From Erysipelotrichaceae bacterium (GTDB lineage Bacteria; Bacillota_I; Bacilli_A; Erysipelotrichales; Erysipelotrichaceae): 64,000 nucleotides of DNA. A model generated the notes under the pieces. It had not been told where the DNA came from. It worked only from the letters and a program-made list of their open reading frames with translations, and did no database searches. Position numbers and translations under genes: made by a program. Within the stretch, counting starts at the first letter, position 1, and the number at the start of each line of letters is the position of its first letter. The DNA lies in NCBI GenBank assembly GCA_024684175.1, contig JAIKXJ010000063.1:62001-126000 (forward strand). The letters run 5' to 3'. Shown one piece after another: positions 26,612-35,053 of this stretch.

Positions 26612-28881
26612 TTGAACTCCACGATCGTCACGGCGCTGCCGCCGTCATAATAGTCCCCGTCTTTGAAAGACTTGACATAAGAAAGCTTGGCGAGCCTCTG
26701 CCGGAGCGCCTTTCTTAAGATCCCGGTACCTATGCCGTGGATCACCTTTACGTTGGACATCCGCGATGCGTTAGCCTTATCGAGGTACTCCTCCATCTCG
26801 ACCAGGGCATCTTCCACCCGGCTCCCGACAAGATTGATCTCCGAAGGCACCCGGCTGTATTTCCTGGCGATGACTTTGGCCTGCGGTTTTTTGATCTTGG
26901 GCATCAAGGTCAGATCGGAAAGCTTCACTATGACGGTCAGTCCGCGGACAGAGACCGACGCCTTGTCTTTGGAGATCTGGGTGATGACGCCGACCTGTTC
27001 GTTCTCGGCGATGCGGACATTATCACCGACCTTAAAGACCGGCCGTTCTTCTTTTTCCGGTTCTATCATCTTTTCCTCGAGCTGCTCGATCTGTCGGATC
27101 ACCTGATCGTTCTTGGTTTCCTTGATACTTTCAAGTTTTTCGAGAGCCTCCAGTTTGACTTCTTCGATGTAGGCGTTGAGCTCATCGAGATACTTCTTTT
27201 TCAGTTTCTCTTTTTCCTGCTCGAAAGCGGCATTCTTTTCCCGATATTCCCGGATCTGTTTTTCCACATCCGCCCTTTCCTGCAGAAGCTTTTCTTTCTC
27301 GATCTGCGTTTCTTCGATCTGTTTGGACAGCCGGTCCATCAGTTCATCATGTTCGGACTTGTTTTTCTGCAGATAGCCGCGGGCATTTTCGATGATGCTT
27401 TGATCATCGAAATAACGGGAAGCGATCTCCAGCGCGTTGGATGCACCGATCGAATCCTCCAGATACTTGTAGGTGGGAGACAACGTCTCCATATTGAAAC
27501 CGACCGATGACAGCAGGATCTTTTCATCTTCATAAGAATACTTTTTGATGTCATCGAAATGCGTCGTGATGATGAAGGATGAGCCCTTCTCTTTCAGTTT
27601 GTCCAGGATCGCCAGAGAGATCGCCTGTGCCTCTTTGGGATCGGTACCGGAGATCAGCTCGTCGATCAGGACCAGGCAATGATCGTCGGTCTCATTCAGG
27701 ATGTCGTTGATGTTTCGGATATGTGCGGAAAACGTCGATAAGGAATCGGAGATCGACTGGTTGTCATCGATATCGACATAGACATTGCGGTAAAACGGTA
27801 TCCTGGCATTCTCTGCAATGATCGGGATGCCCAGATACGACATCAGGATCGAAAGACCGATCGCTTTCAGAGAGACCGTCTTGCCGCCGGTATTGGATCC
27901 GGAGATGACGATGCCCTGATACGGCGCCTTCAGGCGATAGGTATTGGAAACGACCTTCTTTTCATCGATCAGAGGATGGCAAAGACTTTCAAAGTCAAAA
28001 GAAAGTTCTTCCGTCAGTTCCGGTAATATGGCATTCCTCCTACGTCCGTATTCCGCCTTGGCGAAAATGACGGACAGCCGCATCAAAGAATCGAAGTTCT
28101 CCTTATACTCTTCAGCGATCGAAGCGACCAGATAGGAAAGATCGCGCAGGATACGCTCGATCTCATCTTCCCGATCCTGCATCAAAGACACCTTGCGGTT
28201 GTTCGCCTCGATGAACGATGCCGGTTCGACATAAAAAGCCAGACCGGAGGAAGAAGTGCCGTAGGTATATCCCTGATACTTGTTCTTATCCGAATTCTTG
28301 ATCAGGAACGTGATGCGGTCATTGCGCATGAAAATGGAAGGTTCTTGTAAAGAGTCACCGTGTTTGTCGATGAAGGTATGTGCGCGGTTGTAAAGATCTT
28401 TTTCGGCACGGTCGAGATCGAAGAGGATCGTTTTGAGCCGGTCGGTCGCGTCATCCTTGACCGCTCCGGAATTATCGATACAGCGTTCGATCTTCTCGAA
28501 GACCCGCTGATTCAGGTTGATGGAATCGGGATAATCGCGTATGGATAAAGACTCGTCAAATTTGGAGAACTGTTTGACGATCCGTTCGCAGTGATTGTGA
28601 AAGACCAGAACGTTCTTCAGTTCCGGACCGCTCAGGACCATGCCCTTATCGGCTTTGATCAGCAGATCGTTGATATTGTAGATCCCGTCAAAACTGACAT
28701 TGACGTTATCTTTCAGCAGTCTCATCGCCTCCGCCGTCTCTTTGATGTTCTTGCGGATCTGCAGCGGATTGAAACCGACTTCTTCCGACATGATGAAAAG
28801 GCGCGATTCTTTGATCGGCGTCAGCTTGCCTACGCTTTCCTGTATGACATCCAGGTCAAGGTTCTTATAGATCTCAGTCAT
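26608..28881 (-). CDS. mutS2: MutS2 / RqcU, ribosome collision and recombination ATPase
   Basis: MutS-family ATPase without mismatch-binding domains; homologs suppress recombination and, in B. subtilis, split collided ribosomes. Walker A SGSNTGGKTVSLKAIGL near residue 335, Walker B CLVLIDELISGTDPKEAQ near 410, a long coiled coil (~510-620) and a C-terminal Smr domain (VKVIHGIGTGILRKAL). 757 residues. It sits in a compact cvpA-mutS2-uvrC-small ORF-rmuC operon with overlapping ends. Confidence 0.96.
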   Translation of the reverse strand: MTEIYKNLDLDVIQESVGKLTPIKESRLFIMSEEVGFNPLQIRKNIKETAEAMRLLKDNVNVSFDGIYNINDLLIKADKGMVLSGPELKNVLVFHNHCERIVKQFSKFDESLSIRDYPDSINLNQRVFEKIERCIDNSGAVKDDATDRLKTILFDLDRAEKDLYNRAHTFIDKHGDSLQEPSIFMRNDRITFLIKNSDKNKYQGYTYGTSSSGLAFYVEPASFIEANNRKVSLMQDREDEIERILRDLSYLVASIAEEYKENFDSLMRLSVIFAKAEYGRRRNAILPELTEELSFDFESLCHPLIDEKKVVSNTYRLKAPYQGIVISGSNTGGKTVSLKAIGLSILMSYLGIPIIAENARIPFYRNVYVDIDDNQSISDSLSTFSAHIRNINDILNETDDHCLVLIDELISGTDPKEAQAISLAILDKLKEKGSSFIITTHFDDIKKYSYEDEKILLSSVGFNMETLSPTYKYLEDSIGASNALEIASRYFDDQSIIENARGYLQKNKSEHDELMDRLSKQIEETQIEKEKLLQERADVEKQIREYREKNAAFEQEKEKLKKKYLDELNAYIEEVKLEALEKLESIKETKNDQVIRQIEQLEEKMIEPEKEERPVFKVGDNVRIAENEQVGVITQISKDKASVSVRGLTVIVKLSDLTLMPKIKKPQAKVIARKYSRVPSEINLVGSRVEDALVEMEEYLDKANASRMSNVKVIHGIGTGILRKALRQRLAKLSYVKSFKDGDYYDGGSAVTIVEFK

Positions 28882-29512
28882 TGTTTTCTCTTACGCTGAT
28901 GAGCCATTCCTTCAGCTGACTGCGGTATTCTTCCGCATCGAAATCCACCACTTTGCCCTGCAGCTTGTTTTTGGAGATCAGATCGATCACCTGATCCAAG
29001 GCAACATCGGAATACTCACCGATATATTTTAAGATCGTCTTCTCTCTGACATGCGCCCCGTTGCTGAAGACAGGCGTCGACAGCAGCATCGATAAGGCCA
29101 GGACGATCAGCGTCGCATTGAAGACGCCGACGAGAGCACCCAGCAGTTTATTGATCGAACCGATCACCGGCAGCTTGCCGATGGAACGGACGATCAGCGA
29201 GATGAACAGATAAAGCAGCTTCAAGATCAGGAAAATGATCAGGAAATATGCTGCCGTATTCAATAAGGAATTCAGATCGAAGACCTGATCGAGCAGTTCG
29301 TATCGGGCATTGACCGCGGTGATATCAAAGAGCGGGAACAGATCGGCCAGTACCGGCGAGACCAGCCAGGAAACGAAGATGGATACCGCCGTATAACAAA
29401 GATCCAGCAGCTGCGAAAAAAAACCCTTCTTATATCCCAGGTAGATCATCAGCAGATAGACCGCGATCACGAAGATCGAAATGAAAATGAAATATCCTTC
29501 CGGAATGACCAT
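28874..29512 (-). CDS. cvpA: CvpA family membrane protein
   Basis: Integral membrane protein with four predicted helices (FIFISIFVIAVYLLMIYLG, AVSIFVSWLVSPVL, AAYFLIIFLILKLLYLFISL, LLGALVGVFNATLIVLALSM), as in the CvpA/colicin V production family. Exact role unknown. First gene of the mutS2 operon (8-bp overlap), the usual Firmicutes cvpA-mutS2 pair. No SD: the -10 box ends 6 nt before the ATG, so the mRNA is probably leaderless. Confidence 0.9.
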   Translation of the reverse strand: MVIPEGYFIFISIFVIAVYLLMIYLGYKKGFFSQLLDLCYTAVSIFVSWLVSPVLADLFPLFDITAVNARYELLDQVFDLNSLLNTAAYFLIIFLILKLLYLFISLIVRSIGKLPVIGSINKLLGALVGVFNATLIVLALSMLLSTPVFSNGAHVREKTILKYIGEYSDVALDQVIDLISKNKLQGKVVDFDAEEYRSQLKEWLISVRENND

Positions 29513-29518
29513 ATTTAA

Positions 29519-29546
29519 ATTTTATCGCAATTAAGAATAATTACAA
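29519..29546 (-). promoter_or_regulatory. Leaderless promoter of cvpA
   Basis: TTGTAA (29541-29546), 16-nt spacer, TAAAAT (29519-29524) on the minus strand, then exactly 6 nt to the cvpA ATG. Standard initiation at the seventh base is the A of ATG. Confidence 0.7.
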
Positions 29547-29555
29547 ACTTTGTTT

Positions 29556-29561
29556 TATACT
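29556..29561 (+). promoter_or_regulatory. -10 box of rnhC (leaderless)
   Basis: TATACT followed by 6 nt and the rnhC ATG at 29568; no SD. The stretch ACTTTGTTTTATACT is almost the same as the one before the gene at 48126 (ACTTTGTTATATACT). No clear -35. Confidence 0.6.
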
Positions 29562-29567
29562 AGTGAT

Positions 29568-30416
29568 ATGGGCAATTTTTCATTCAAACTCGACAGTGAA
29601 AAGATCGCAAAACTGAAAGAGACTTTTCATGACTATATCAAAGAAAACAAAAACGAATACGTCGATACCTTCATACAGAAAGAAGATCTGACGATCACGA
29701 TCTACAAATCGGGAAAGACCGTCTTTCAGGGGAACGACGCTTTCTTTTACGCTTCCGCCTATCTGGAGACCAAAAAGATCCGCATGGCCGGTTCCGATGA
29801 AGTCGGCACCGGCGATGTCTTCGGACCGGTCGTCGTCTGTTCGGCGATCGTCGAAGAAGCGGACTACCCGTTCATTGAAGAAAACCACATCACCGACTCC
29901 AAAGCCCTTCCCGACGACTTCATCCGCAAGATCGGTCCGAAGCTCAGGGAACGGTTCAAACACAGTCTGCTGATCCTGGATGATGCGACCTATAACCGGG
30001 TCCATGAGACCGACAACCTCAACGCCATCAAAGCCCGGATGCACAACAAGGCATACCTCAACATGCTCGACAAAGGCTATGACATCCCCAAAGCCGCTTA
30101 TGTCGACCAGTTCTGTTCGGTCGATGATTATTACCGTTATCTTGCCAAAGAAAAACGGGTCTTCCACGATCTGATCTTTGAGACCAAGGCCGAATCTAAA
30201 TACCCGGCGGTCGCGATCGGGTCGATGATCTCCCGCTATGCCTTCCTGGAATACATGGATGCCCTCAACAAGAAATACGCCATCGCCTTCCAAAGAGGCG
30301 CTACGGAGACTGCTGCGATCGATGAGCAGATCCGTTACATCATCGAACGCTTCGGCAAAGATGAACTCAAGAACATCGGGAAGCTCCATTTTAAGAATTT
30401 TGAAAAATACCGTTGA
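29568..30416 (+). CDS. rnhC: Ribonuclease HIII
   Basis: Removes RNA from RNA-DNA hybrids. N-terminal TBP-like substrate-binding domain (FKLDSEKIAKLKETFHDYI), then the RNase HII/HIII catalytic core with AGSDEVGTGDVFGPVVV (catalytic Asp and Glu), ITDSKAL, and YVDQFC for a further acidic residue. 282 residues from the ATG at 29568; an in-frame ATG at 29550 lies upstream of the -10 box and is unlikely. No SD. Confidence 0.94.
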   Translation: MGNFSFKLDSEKIAKLKETFHDYIKENKNEYVDTFIQKEDLTITIYKSGKTVFQGNDAFFYASAYLETKKIRMAGSDEVGTGDVFGPVVVCSAIVEEADYPFIEENHITDSKALPDDFIRKIGPKLRERFKHSLLILDDATYNRVHETDNLNAIKARMHNKAYLNMLDKGYDIPKAAYVDQFCSVDDYYRYLAKEKRVFHDLIFETKAESKYPAVAIGSMISRYAFLEYMDALNKKYAIAFQRGATETAAIDEQIRYIIERFGKDELKNIGKLHFKNFEKYR

Positions 30417-30420
30417 TGGT

Positions 30421-30429
30421 ATAATAGTT
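30421..30429 (+). promoter_or_regulatory. Extended -10 promoter of proS
   Basis: TGGTATAAT just after the rnhC stop matches TGnTATAAT; the proS SD (AAAGGA) and ATG follow with a short leader. Some readthrough from rnhC is also possible. Confidence 0.6.
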
Positions 30430-30449
30430 GAGACCGAAAGGATGAAGAT

Positions 30450-32132
30450 ATGAAATTAAAAAATTCCTATTTCTATACACTCAGAGAAGACGCCAGAGAC
30501 GAAGACTCCGTCAGCGGAAATCTTTTAGTCAAAGCCGGTTTTATCAAAAAGACATCGGCCGGCGTCTACATCATGCTGCCGCTGGGCTTACGTGTACAGA
30601 ACAAAATCGAAAACATCATCCGCAGACATATGAATGAAGCCGGAGCACAGGAAGTCAAGATGCCGGCGCTGATCGCTGCGGAATACTACGAAGAATCCGG
30701 AAGGATGAAAGGCTTCGGCCCTTCCATATTCAAACTGAAAGACAGAAACGACAAAGACATGGTCTTGGGTCCGACACACGAAGAGCTGTTCGCCTATGCG
30801 GCCAAGTCGATGATCAAGTCCTACAAGAATATGCCGTTCAATCTCTATCAGTTCCAGACGAAGTTCAGAGATGAACCGCGTGCCAGATTCGGACTCGTCC
30901 GTGTCAAGGAATTCGTCATGAAAGACGCCTACTCTTTCGACGCCGATGAAGCAGGACTCGATGTCAGCTATCAGAAGATGTTCAACGCCTATAAAAAGTC
31001 GTTCGACGAACTGGGCATCGACTACCGCATCGTCAAAGCCGATACCGGTGTCATGGGCGGACTCCTCTCCGAAGAATTCCAGGCGATCGCACCGTTAGGT
31101 GAAGATACGCTCATCTATTGCGATGACTGCGGTTATTCTTCCAACCTGGAAGTCGCCAAGACAGTCCGCGGCGAAAAACACGAAAAGAAAGATCCGCTTC
31201 CGCTGACTCAAGTCGAGACACCGCATTGCCAATCGATCGAAGAAGTCGCCAGATATCTGAAGATCGATATGAAAGACACGGTCAAGGCCTTGCTGATGAA
31301 CGTGGACGGACAGTTCGTCGTTTTCTTCATCAACGGAGAACGCGAACTCAACGAATCCAAAGTCCTCAAGCTCCTGCATGCAAGTGAGCTGAACTTCGCC
31401 GACGATGAACTCATCGCTACGTCCAACGCGGTCCCGGGCTATTGCGGTCCGATCGGTCTTAACTGCAAAGTCGTGATCGATGAAGAAGTGTTGGAAATGT
31501 CCAACTTCTGCACCGGTGCTAACAAAAAAGGCTATCACTACATCAACTGCAACGTTTCCGATATCCGCTACGATGTCGTCGGTGACATCGTTAACGCCAA
31601 GCCGGGCGATCTGTGTCCGGTCTGCGGAAAGCCGCTGCAATTCACCAAAGGCATCGAAGTCGGCAACACCTTCAAGCTCGGCACGAAGTATTCCAAAGCC
31701 ATGGGTCTTCAGTACGCAGATGTTGACAATAAGCTTCAGGACGTCTGGATGGGCTCCTACGGCATCGGCTTAGGCAGGACGATGGCGGCAATCGTCGAAC
31801 AGTCTCATGATGACAAGGGCATCGTCTGGCCGGAAAACATCGCGCCGTACAAATACATCATCCTGATCATGTCGACCAAGGACGAGACGCAGAACAAGGT
31901 CGCCAATGACCTCTACGAAAAGATGAACGCTGCCGGCATCGAAGTCATCCTCGATGACCGCGACGAGCGTCCGGGCGTCAAATTCAATGATGCCGAACTC
32001 ATCGGTATCCCATACAGGATCACCGTCGGCAAGAAAGCCGGTGAAGGCATCGTCGAATTCAAGAGCCGTACCGGTGAAAAAGCCGAAGAGATCGGAATCG
32101 ATCAGCTCCTCACAAAAATAAATGCTCAGTGA
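30450..32132 (+). CDS. proS: Prolyl-tRNA synthetase
   Basis: Class II synthetase of the bacterial type with the inserted editing (INS) domain (ETPHCQSIEEVARYLKI ... ATSNAVPGYCGPIGL, residues ~250-340). Class II motifs: LPLGLRVQNKIENIIRRHM, RDEPRARFGLVRVKEF and GSYGIGLGRTMAAI; anticodon-binding domain at the end. 560 residues. Unlike its neighbours valS, thrS, alaS and trpS, it has no T-box. Confidence 0.96.
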   Translation: MKLKNSYFYTLREDARDEDSVSGNLLVKAGFIKKTSAGVYIMLPLGLRVQNKIENIIRRHMNEAGAQEVKMPALIAAEYYEESGRMKGFGPSIFKLKDRNDKDMVLGPTHEELFAYAAKSMIKSYKNMPFNLYQFQTKFRDEPRARFGLVRVKEFVMKDAYSFDADEAGLDVSYQKMFNAYKKSFDELGIDYRIVKADTGVMGGLLSEEFQAIAPLGEDTLIYCDDCGYSSNLEVAKTVRGEKHEKKDPLPLTQVETPHCQSIEEVARYLKIDMKDTVKALLMNVDGQFVVFFINGERELNESKVLKLLHASELNFADDELIATSNAVPGYCGPIGLNCKVVIDEEVLEMSNFCTGANKKGYHYINCNVSDIRYDVVGDIVNAKPGDLCPVCGKPLQFTKGIEVGNTFKLGTKYSKAMGLQYADVDNKLQDVWMGSYGIGLGRTMAAIVEQSHDDKGIVWPENIAPYKYIILIMSTKDETQNKVANDLYEKMNAAGIEVILDDRDERPGVKFNDAELIGIPYRITVGKKAGEGIVEFKSRTGEKAEEIGIDQLLTKINAQ

Positions 32133-32150
32133 TCTTCACTGAGCATTTTT
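32121..32150. terminator. Bidirectional terminator between proS and thrS
   Basis: Perfect 12-bp stem (32121-32132 with 32136-32147), 3-nt loop, T-run on the plus side and an A-rich flank on the other. The proS stop codon lies in the stem. Confidence 0.88.
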
Positions 32151-32154
32151 CTTA

Positions 32155-33906
32155 TCATTTCCTGTTTTTGATCTGATCGCAGATCATATCGATAAAGGCG
32201 TTGAGATCCATCGATTCGGAACCTTCCACACCGTATCTGCGGATATTGACGGAACGGTTCTCCACTTCGTTGTCACCGACGATGATCTCATAAGGGATCT
32301 TGTTCATCTGTGCTTCTCTGACGCGGTAGCCGAGTTTTTCATTGCGGCTGTCGACATGGACACGGATGCCCTTTTCCTTCAGCAGTTCACAGACTTCATA
32401 AGCATAATCCGCCTGTTTCTCGAAATGGACCGGAATGACGACGGCCTGTTTCGGGCAAAGCCATACCGGGAAACAGCCTTTGGTCTCTTCGATCAGATAA
32501 GCCGTGAAGCGATCGAAGGTACCGAAGATCGCACGGTGCAGGACGACCGGAGTCTTCTTTTCACCGTCGGAATCCACATAAGTCAGTTCGAATCTTCGCG
32601 GAAGCAGGAAGTCGAGCTGGCAGGTCGACAAAGTGATCTCCGGACCGATGGCCGGCTTGACTTCAACGTCGAGCTTCGGACCGTAGAATGCCGCTTCGCC
32701 GACGGCTTCAAAATATTTGACGCCTAAGGAATTCAGAACTTCTCTCAGTTTTGCTTCCGCTTCATTCCACATCTGATCATCATCGAAGTACTTCTCTTTA
32801 TCTTCCGGATCTCTTAAAGAAAGACGGAATTTGTAATTCTTGATGCCGAAATCCTTATAGACATCAAGGATCAAAGTGACGACTTTCTTGAACTCATCAG
32901 CGATCTGATCCGGTGTGACGAACAAGTGCGCATCATTTTGGCACATGCAGCGGACTCTTTCCAATCCTTTGACGGCACCGGAAGCTTCGTAACGGAAGTC
33001 TGTCGCGAATTCACCGATCCTGACCGGCAGATCGCGGTAGGAATGAAGCTTGTTCTTGTAGATCAGCATGTGATGCGGGCAGTTCATCGGACGTAAGACG
33101 AATTCTTCATTGTCGACCTTCATCATCGGGAACATGTTGTCTTTGTAATGATCCCAGTGTCCGGAAGTCTTATACAGATCGACGGTACCGACACACGGTG
33201 TGTAGACGTGTTCGTAACCGAGCTTCTGTTCTTTTTCGTAGATATAATTTTCCAGCTGCTTGCGGATGATCGCACCGTTCGGCAGCCACATCGGCATGCC
33301 GGCACCGACCAGGACATGGCTCATGAACAGTTCCTGTTCCTTGCCGATCTTGCGGTGATCGCGCTGCTTGGCTTCTTCGATCTCCTGCAGGCAGGCATCA
33401 AGGTCTTCCTGACTGTAGAAGGCAACACCGTAGATCCTCTGCAGCATCTTGTTTTTGGCATCGTTCTTCCAATAAGCGCCGGAATACTTCAATAGCTTGA
33501 AATATTTGATCTCTTTGACTGAATCCACATGCGGACCGCGGCAAAGATCGGTAAAATCACCCTGGCTGTAACAGGAAATGACGGTCGAATCATCCATGTG
33601 ATTGATCAGATCGATCTTGTATTCATCGTCCTTGAACATTTCCAGTGCCTCTTGCCGGCTGAGTTCTCTCCTGACGATCCTCTTGCCGTCTTTGGCGATC
33701 TTCTTCATCTCTTTCTCGATCTTCGGGATGTCTTCGTCATGGATCGAATCTTCACCTAAGTCGATGTCGTAGTAAAAACCTTCATCGATGACCGGACCGA
33801 CCCAGAATTTGGCATGGGGATAAAGATGCGAAACGGCCTGCGCCAGAAGATGGGCACAGGAGTGATTCAGGACATTGAGTTTTTCGTCTTCCTTGATGTT
33901 GATCAT
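32155..33906 (-). CDS. thrS: Threonyl-tRNA synthetase lacking the TGS domain
   Basis: Charges tRNA-Thr and edits Ser-tRNA-Thr. The protein starts at the editing domain (NVLNHSCAHLLAQAV, zinc/editing motif; DLCRGPHVDS), followed by the class II core (PNGAIIRKQLENYI, FVLRPMNCPHHMLIY, DFRYEASGAVKGLERVR) and the anticodon-binding domain. At 583 residues it lacks the ~60-residue N-terminal TGS domain of typical ThrRS. The start at 33906 has GGAGG; upstream sequence belongs to the T-box, so the domain is truly absent rather than mis-annotated. Confidence 0.95.
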   Translation of the reverse strand: MINIKEDEKLNVLNHSCAHLLAQAVSHLYPHAKFWVGPVIDEGFYYDIDLGEDSIHDEDIPKIEKEMKKIAKDGKRIVRRELSRQEALEMFKDDEYKIDLINHMDDSTVISCYSQGDFTDLCRGPHVDSVKEIKYFKLLKYSGAYWKNDAKNKMLQRIYGVAFYSQEDLDACLQEIEEAKQRDHRKIGKEQELFMSHVLVGAGMPMWLPNGAIIRKQLENYIYEKEQKLGYEHVYTPCVGTVDLYKTSGHWDHYKDNMFPMMKVDNEEFVLRPMNCPHHMLIYKNKLHSYRDLPVRIGEFATDFRYEASGAVKGLERVRCMCQNDAHLFVTPDQIADEFKKVVTLILDVYKDFGIKNYKFRLSLRDPEDKEKYFDDDQMWNEAEAKLREVLNSLGVKYFEAVGEAAFYGPKLDVEVKPAIGPEITLSTCQLDFLLPRRFELTYVDSDGEKKTPVVLHRAIFGTFDRFTAYLIEETKGCFPVWLCPKQAVVIPVHFEKQADYAYEVCELLKEKGIRVHVDSRNEKLGYRVREAQMNKIPYEIIVGDNEVENRSVNIRRYGVEGSESMDLNAFIDMICDQIKNRK

Positions 33907-33925
33907 ATAGTAATCCTCCAAAAAT

Positions 33926-34117
33926 GAAAAAGGCGGCACAAAGGGCGCAGATGCGCGGTACCACCTTATTTTCTAACTTGAACTCTTAACGCGAGCGACG
34001 TCTTCCCATTACGGAGAAACTTGTGAGTAGTAATCTTTCAGTTCATCAGACGTTTTCAGCAGCCACGTCCTCTCTGCAGACGGTTCCTGAAAGATCATGT
34101 CTCAGTCTTTGTTTTCT
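33926..34117 (-). promoter_or_regulatory. T-box leader of thrS (tRNA-Thr sensor)
   Basis: T-box AAGGTGGTACCGCGC around 33953-33968. Specifier ACT (Thr) at 34029-34031 in an AUU-ACU-A-CUC context that pairs with a 5' GAG arm. The terminator pairs the T-box AAGGTGG with CCGCCTT, followed by T5. Its last ~70 nt are nearly the same as in the valS T-box. Confidence 0.93.
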
Positions 34118-34123
34118 AAAAGT

Positions 34124-34152
34124 ATTATAGAAAGAATCCTTTCGAATTTCAA
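34124..34152 (-). promoter_or_regulatory. Sigma-A promoter of thrS
   Basis: TTGAAA (34147-34152), exactly 17 nt, TATAAT (34124-34129) on the minus strand, just upstream of the T-box. The best consensus promoter in the window. Confidence 0.85.
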
Positions 34153-34159
34153 CAGCACA

Positions 34160-35053
34160 TCACATATAGGCACTGATGAAACGGTCAAGATTGTTATAAT
34201 ATTCCGGATCTATGCAAGCTTCCTTGTGACCGGCATCGGCAACGGAGTAATACTTCCGGATGCCTTTGTTGTGGTTGTAGAGGATCGTCGCCATCTGCGG
34301 AGGAACGAAGCTGTCCTTTTCACCGTGAATGAACAGGATCGGGATCTCGTTTTCCTCCAGACAGGTCTTCGGGCTCACATCATCGAAACTCATGCCGAAG
34401 CGCTCATTCATCTTTTTTTCCAGCATACGCAGGATCGGATACGGGAAGTAGATCTTATAATCCTTCCTGATGATATGGGCGATCTCTTCTTTCATTGAAG
34501 AATATCCGCAGTCTTCGATCATACAGACGACGTTTTCGGGAAGCTTATAGGCTGTTGACATCATGACGGCAGCTGCCCCCATGGATACCCCGTACAGGCA
34601 GATCTTCACATCCGGATACTTCTGGATCAAGTAGTTGATCCATATCTGCAAGTCCTGTGATTCCTTGACGCCGTAGGTGCAGTATTCCCCTTGTGAATCG
34701 CCGGCTCCTCTTTGGTCGACCAGCAGCAGATTGTAACCGAGCTTGTCGAATTCCATCGCACGGCCGTACATATCGGATTTATCCGAATAGATCCCGTGCA
34801 GCAGGATGATGTAACGGCCATTTTCATGGTTGTGGACGTTATAAGCGGAAAGCTTGAGACCGTCAAATGATCTCACCTTGACATCGAGGACGTTGGAAGA
34901 ATTGATCCAATCCAGATACTTGGTCTCTACGACTCTTTTTTGCTGGCGCTTGATGAAGATCTTATCGATCAGCTGATCGGCGACCGCCTGATATGCAGCA
35001 TAAGAAACTCCGCCGAGACCTGCTGTGATCAAAGCTGTTTTCTTAAGACCCAT
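34160..35053 (-). CDS. Alpha/beta hydrolase, likely membrane-anchored
   Basis: Serine hydrolase fold: HGIYSDKSDMY oxyanion region, nucleophile elbow GVSMGAA near residue 157 (GxSxG), acid in GEKDSFVP near 245, and His in DAGHKEA near 272. The N-terminus (ALITAGLGGVSYAAYQAV) is a weak signal or membrane segment. Resembles the YqkD/BEM46-like Firmicutes hydrolases; substrate unknown. The start shares one base with the valS stop (TAATG), so it is expressed with valS under the T-box. Confidence 0.82.
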   Translation of the reverse strand: MGLKKTALITAGLGGVSYAAYQAVADQLIDKIFIKRQQKRVVETKYLDWINSSNVLDVKVRSFDGLKLSAYNVHNHENGRYIILLHGIYSDKSDMYGRAMEFDKLGYNLLLVDQRGAGDSQGEYCTYGVKESQDLQIWINYLIQKYPDVKICLYGVSMGAAAVMMSTAYKLPENVVCMIEDCGYSSMKEEIAHIIRKDYKIYFPYPILRMLEKKMNERFGMSFDDVSPKTCLEENEIPILFIHGEKDSFVPPQMATILYNHNKGIRKYYSVADAGHKEACIDPEYYNNLDRFISAYM

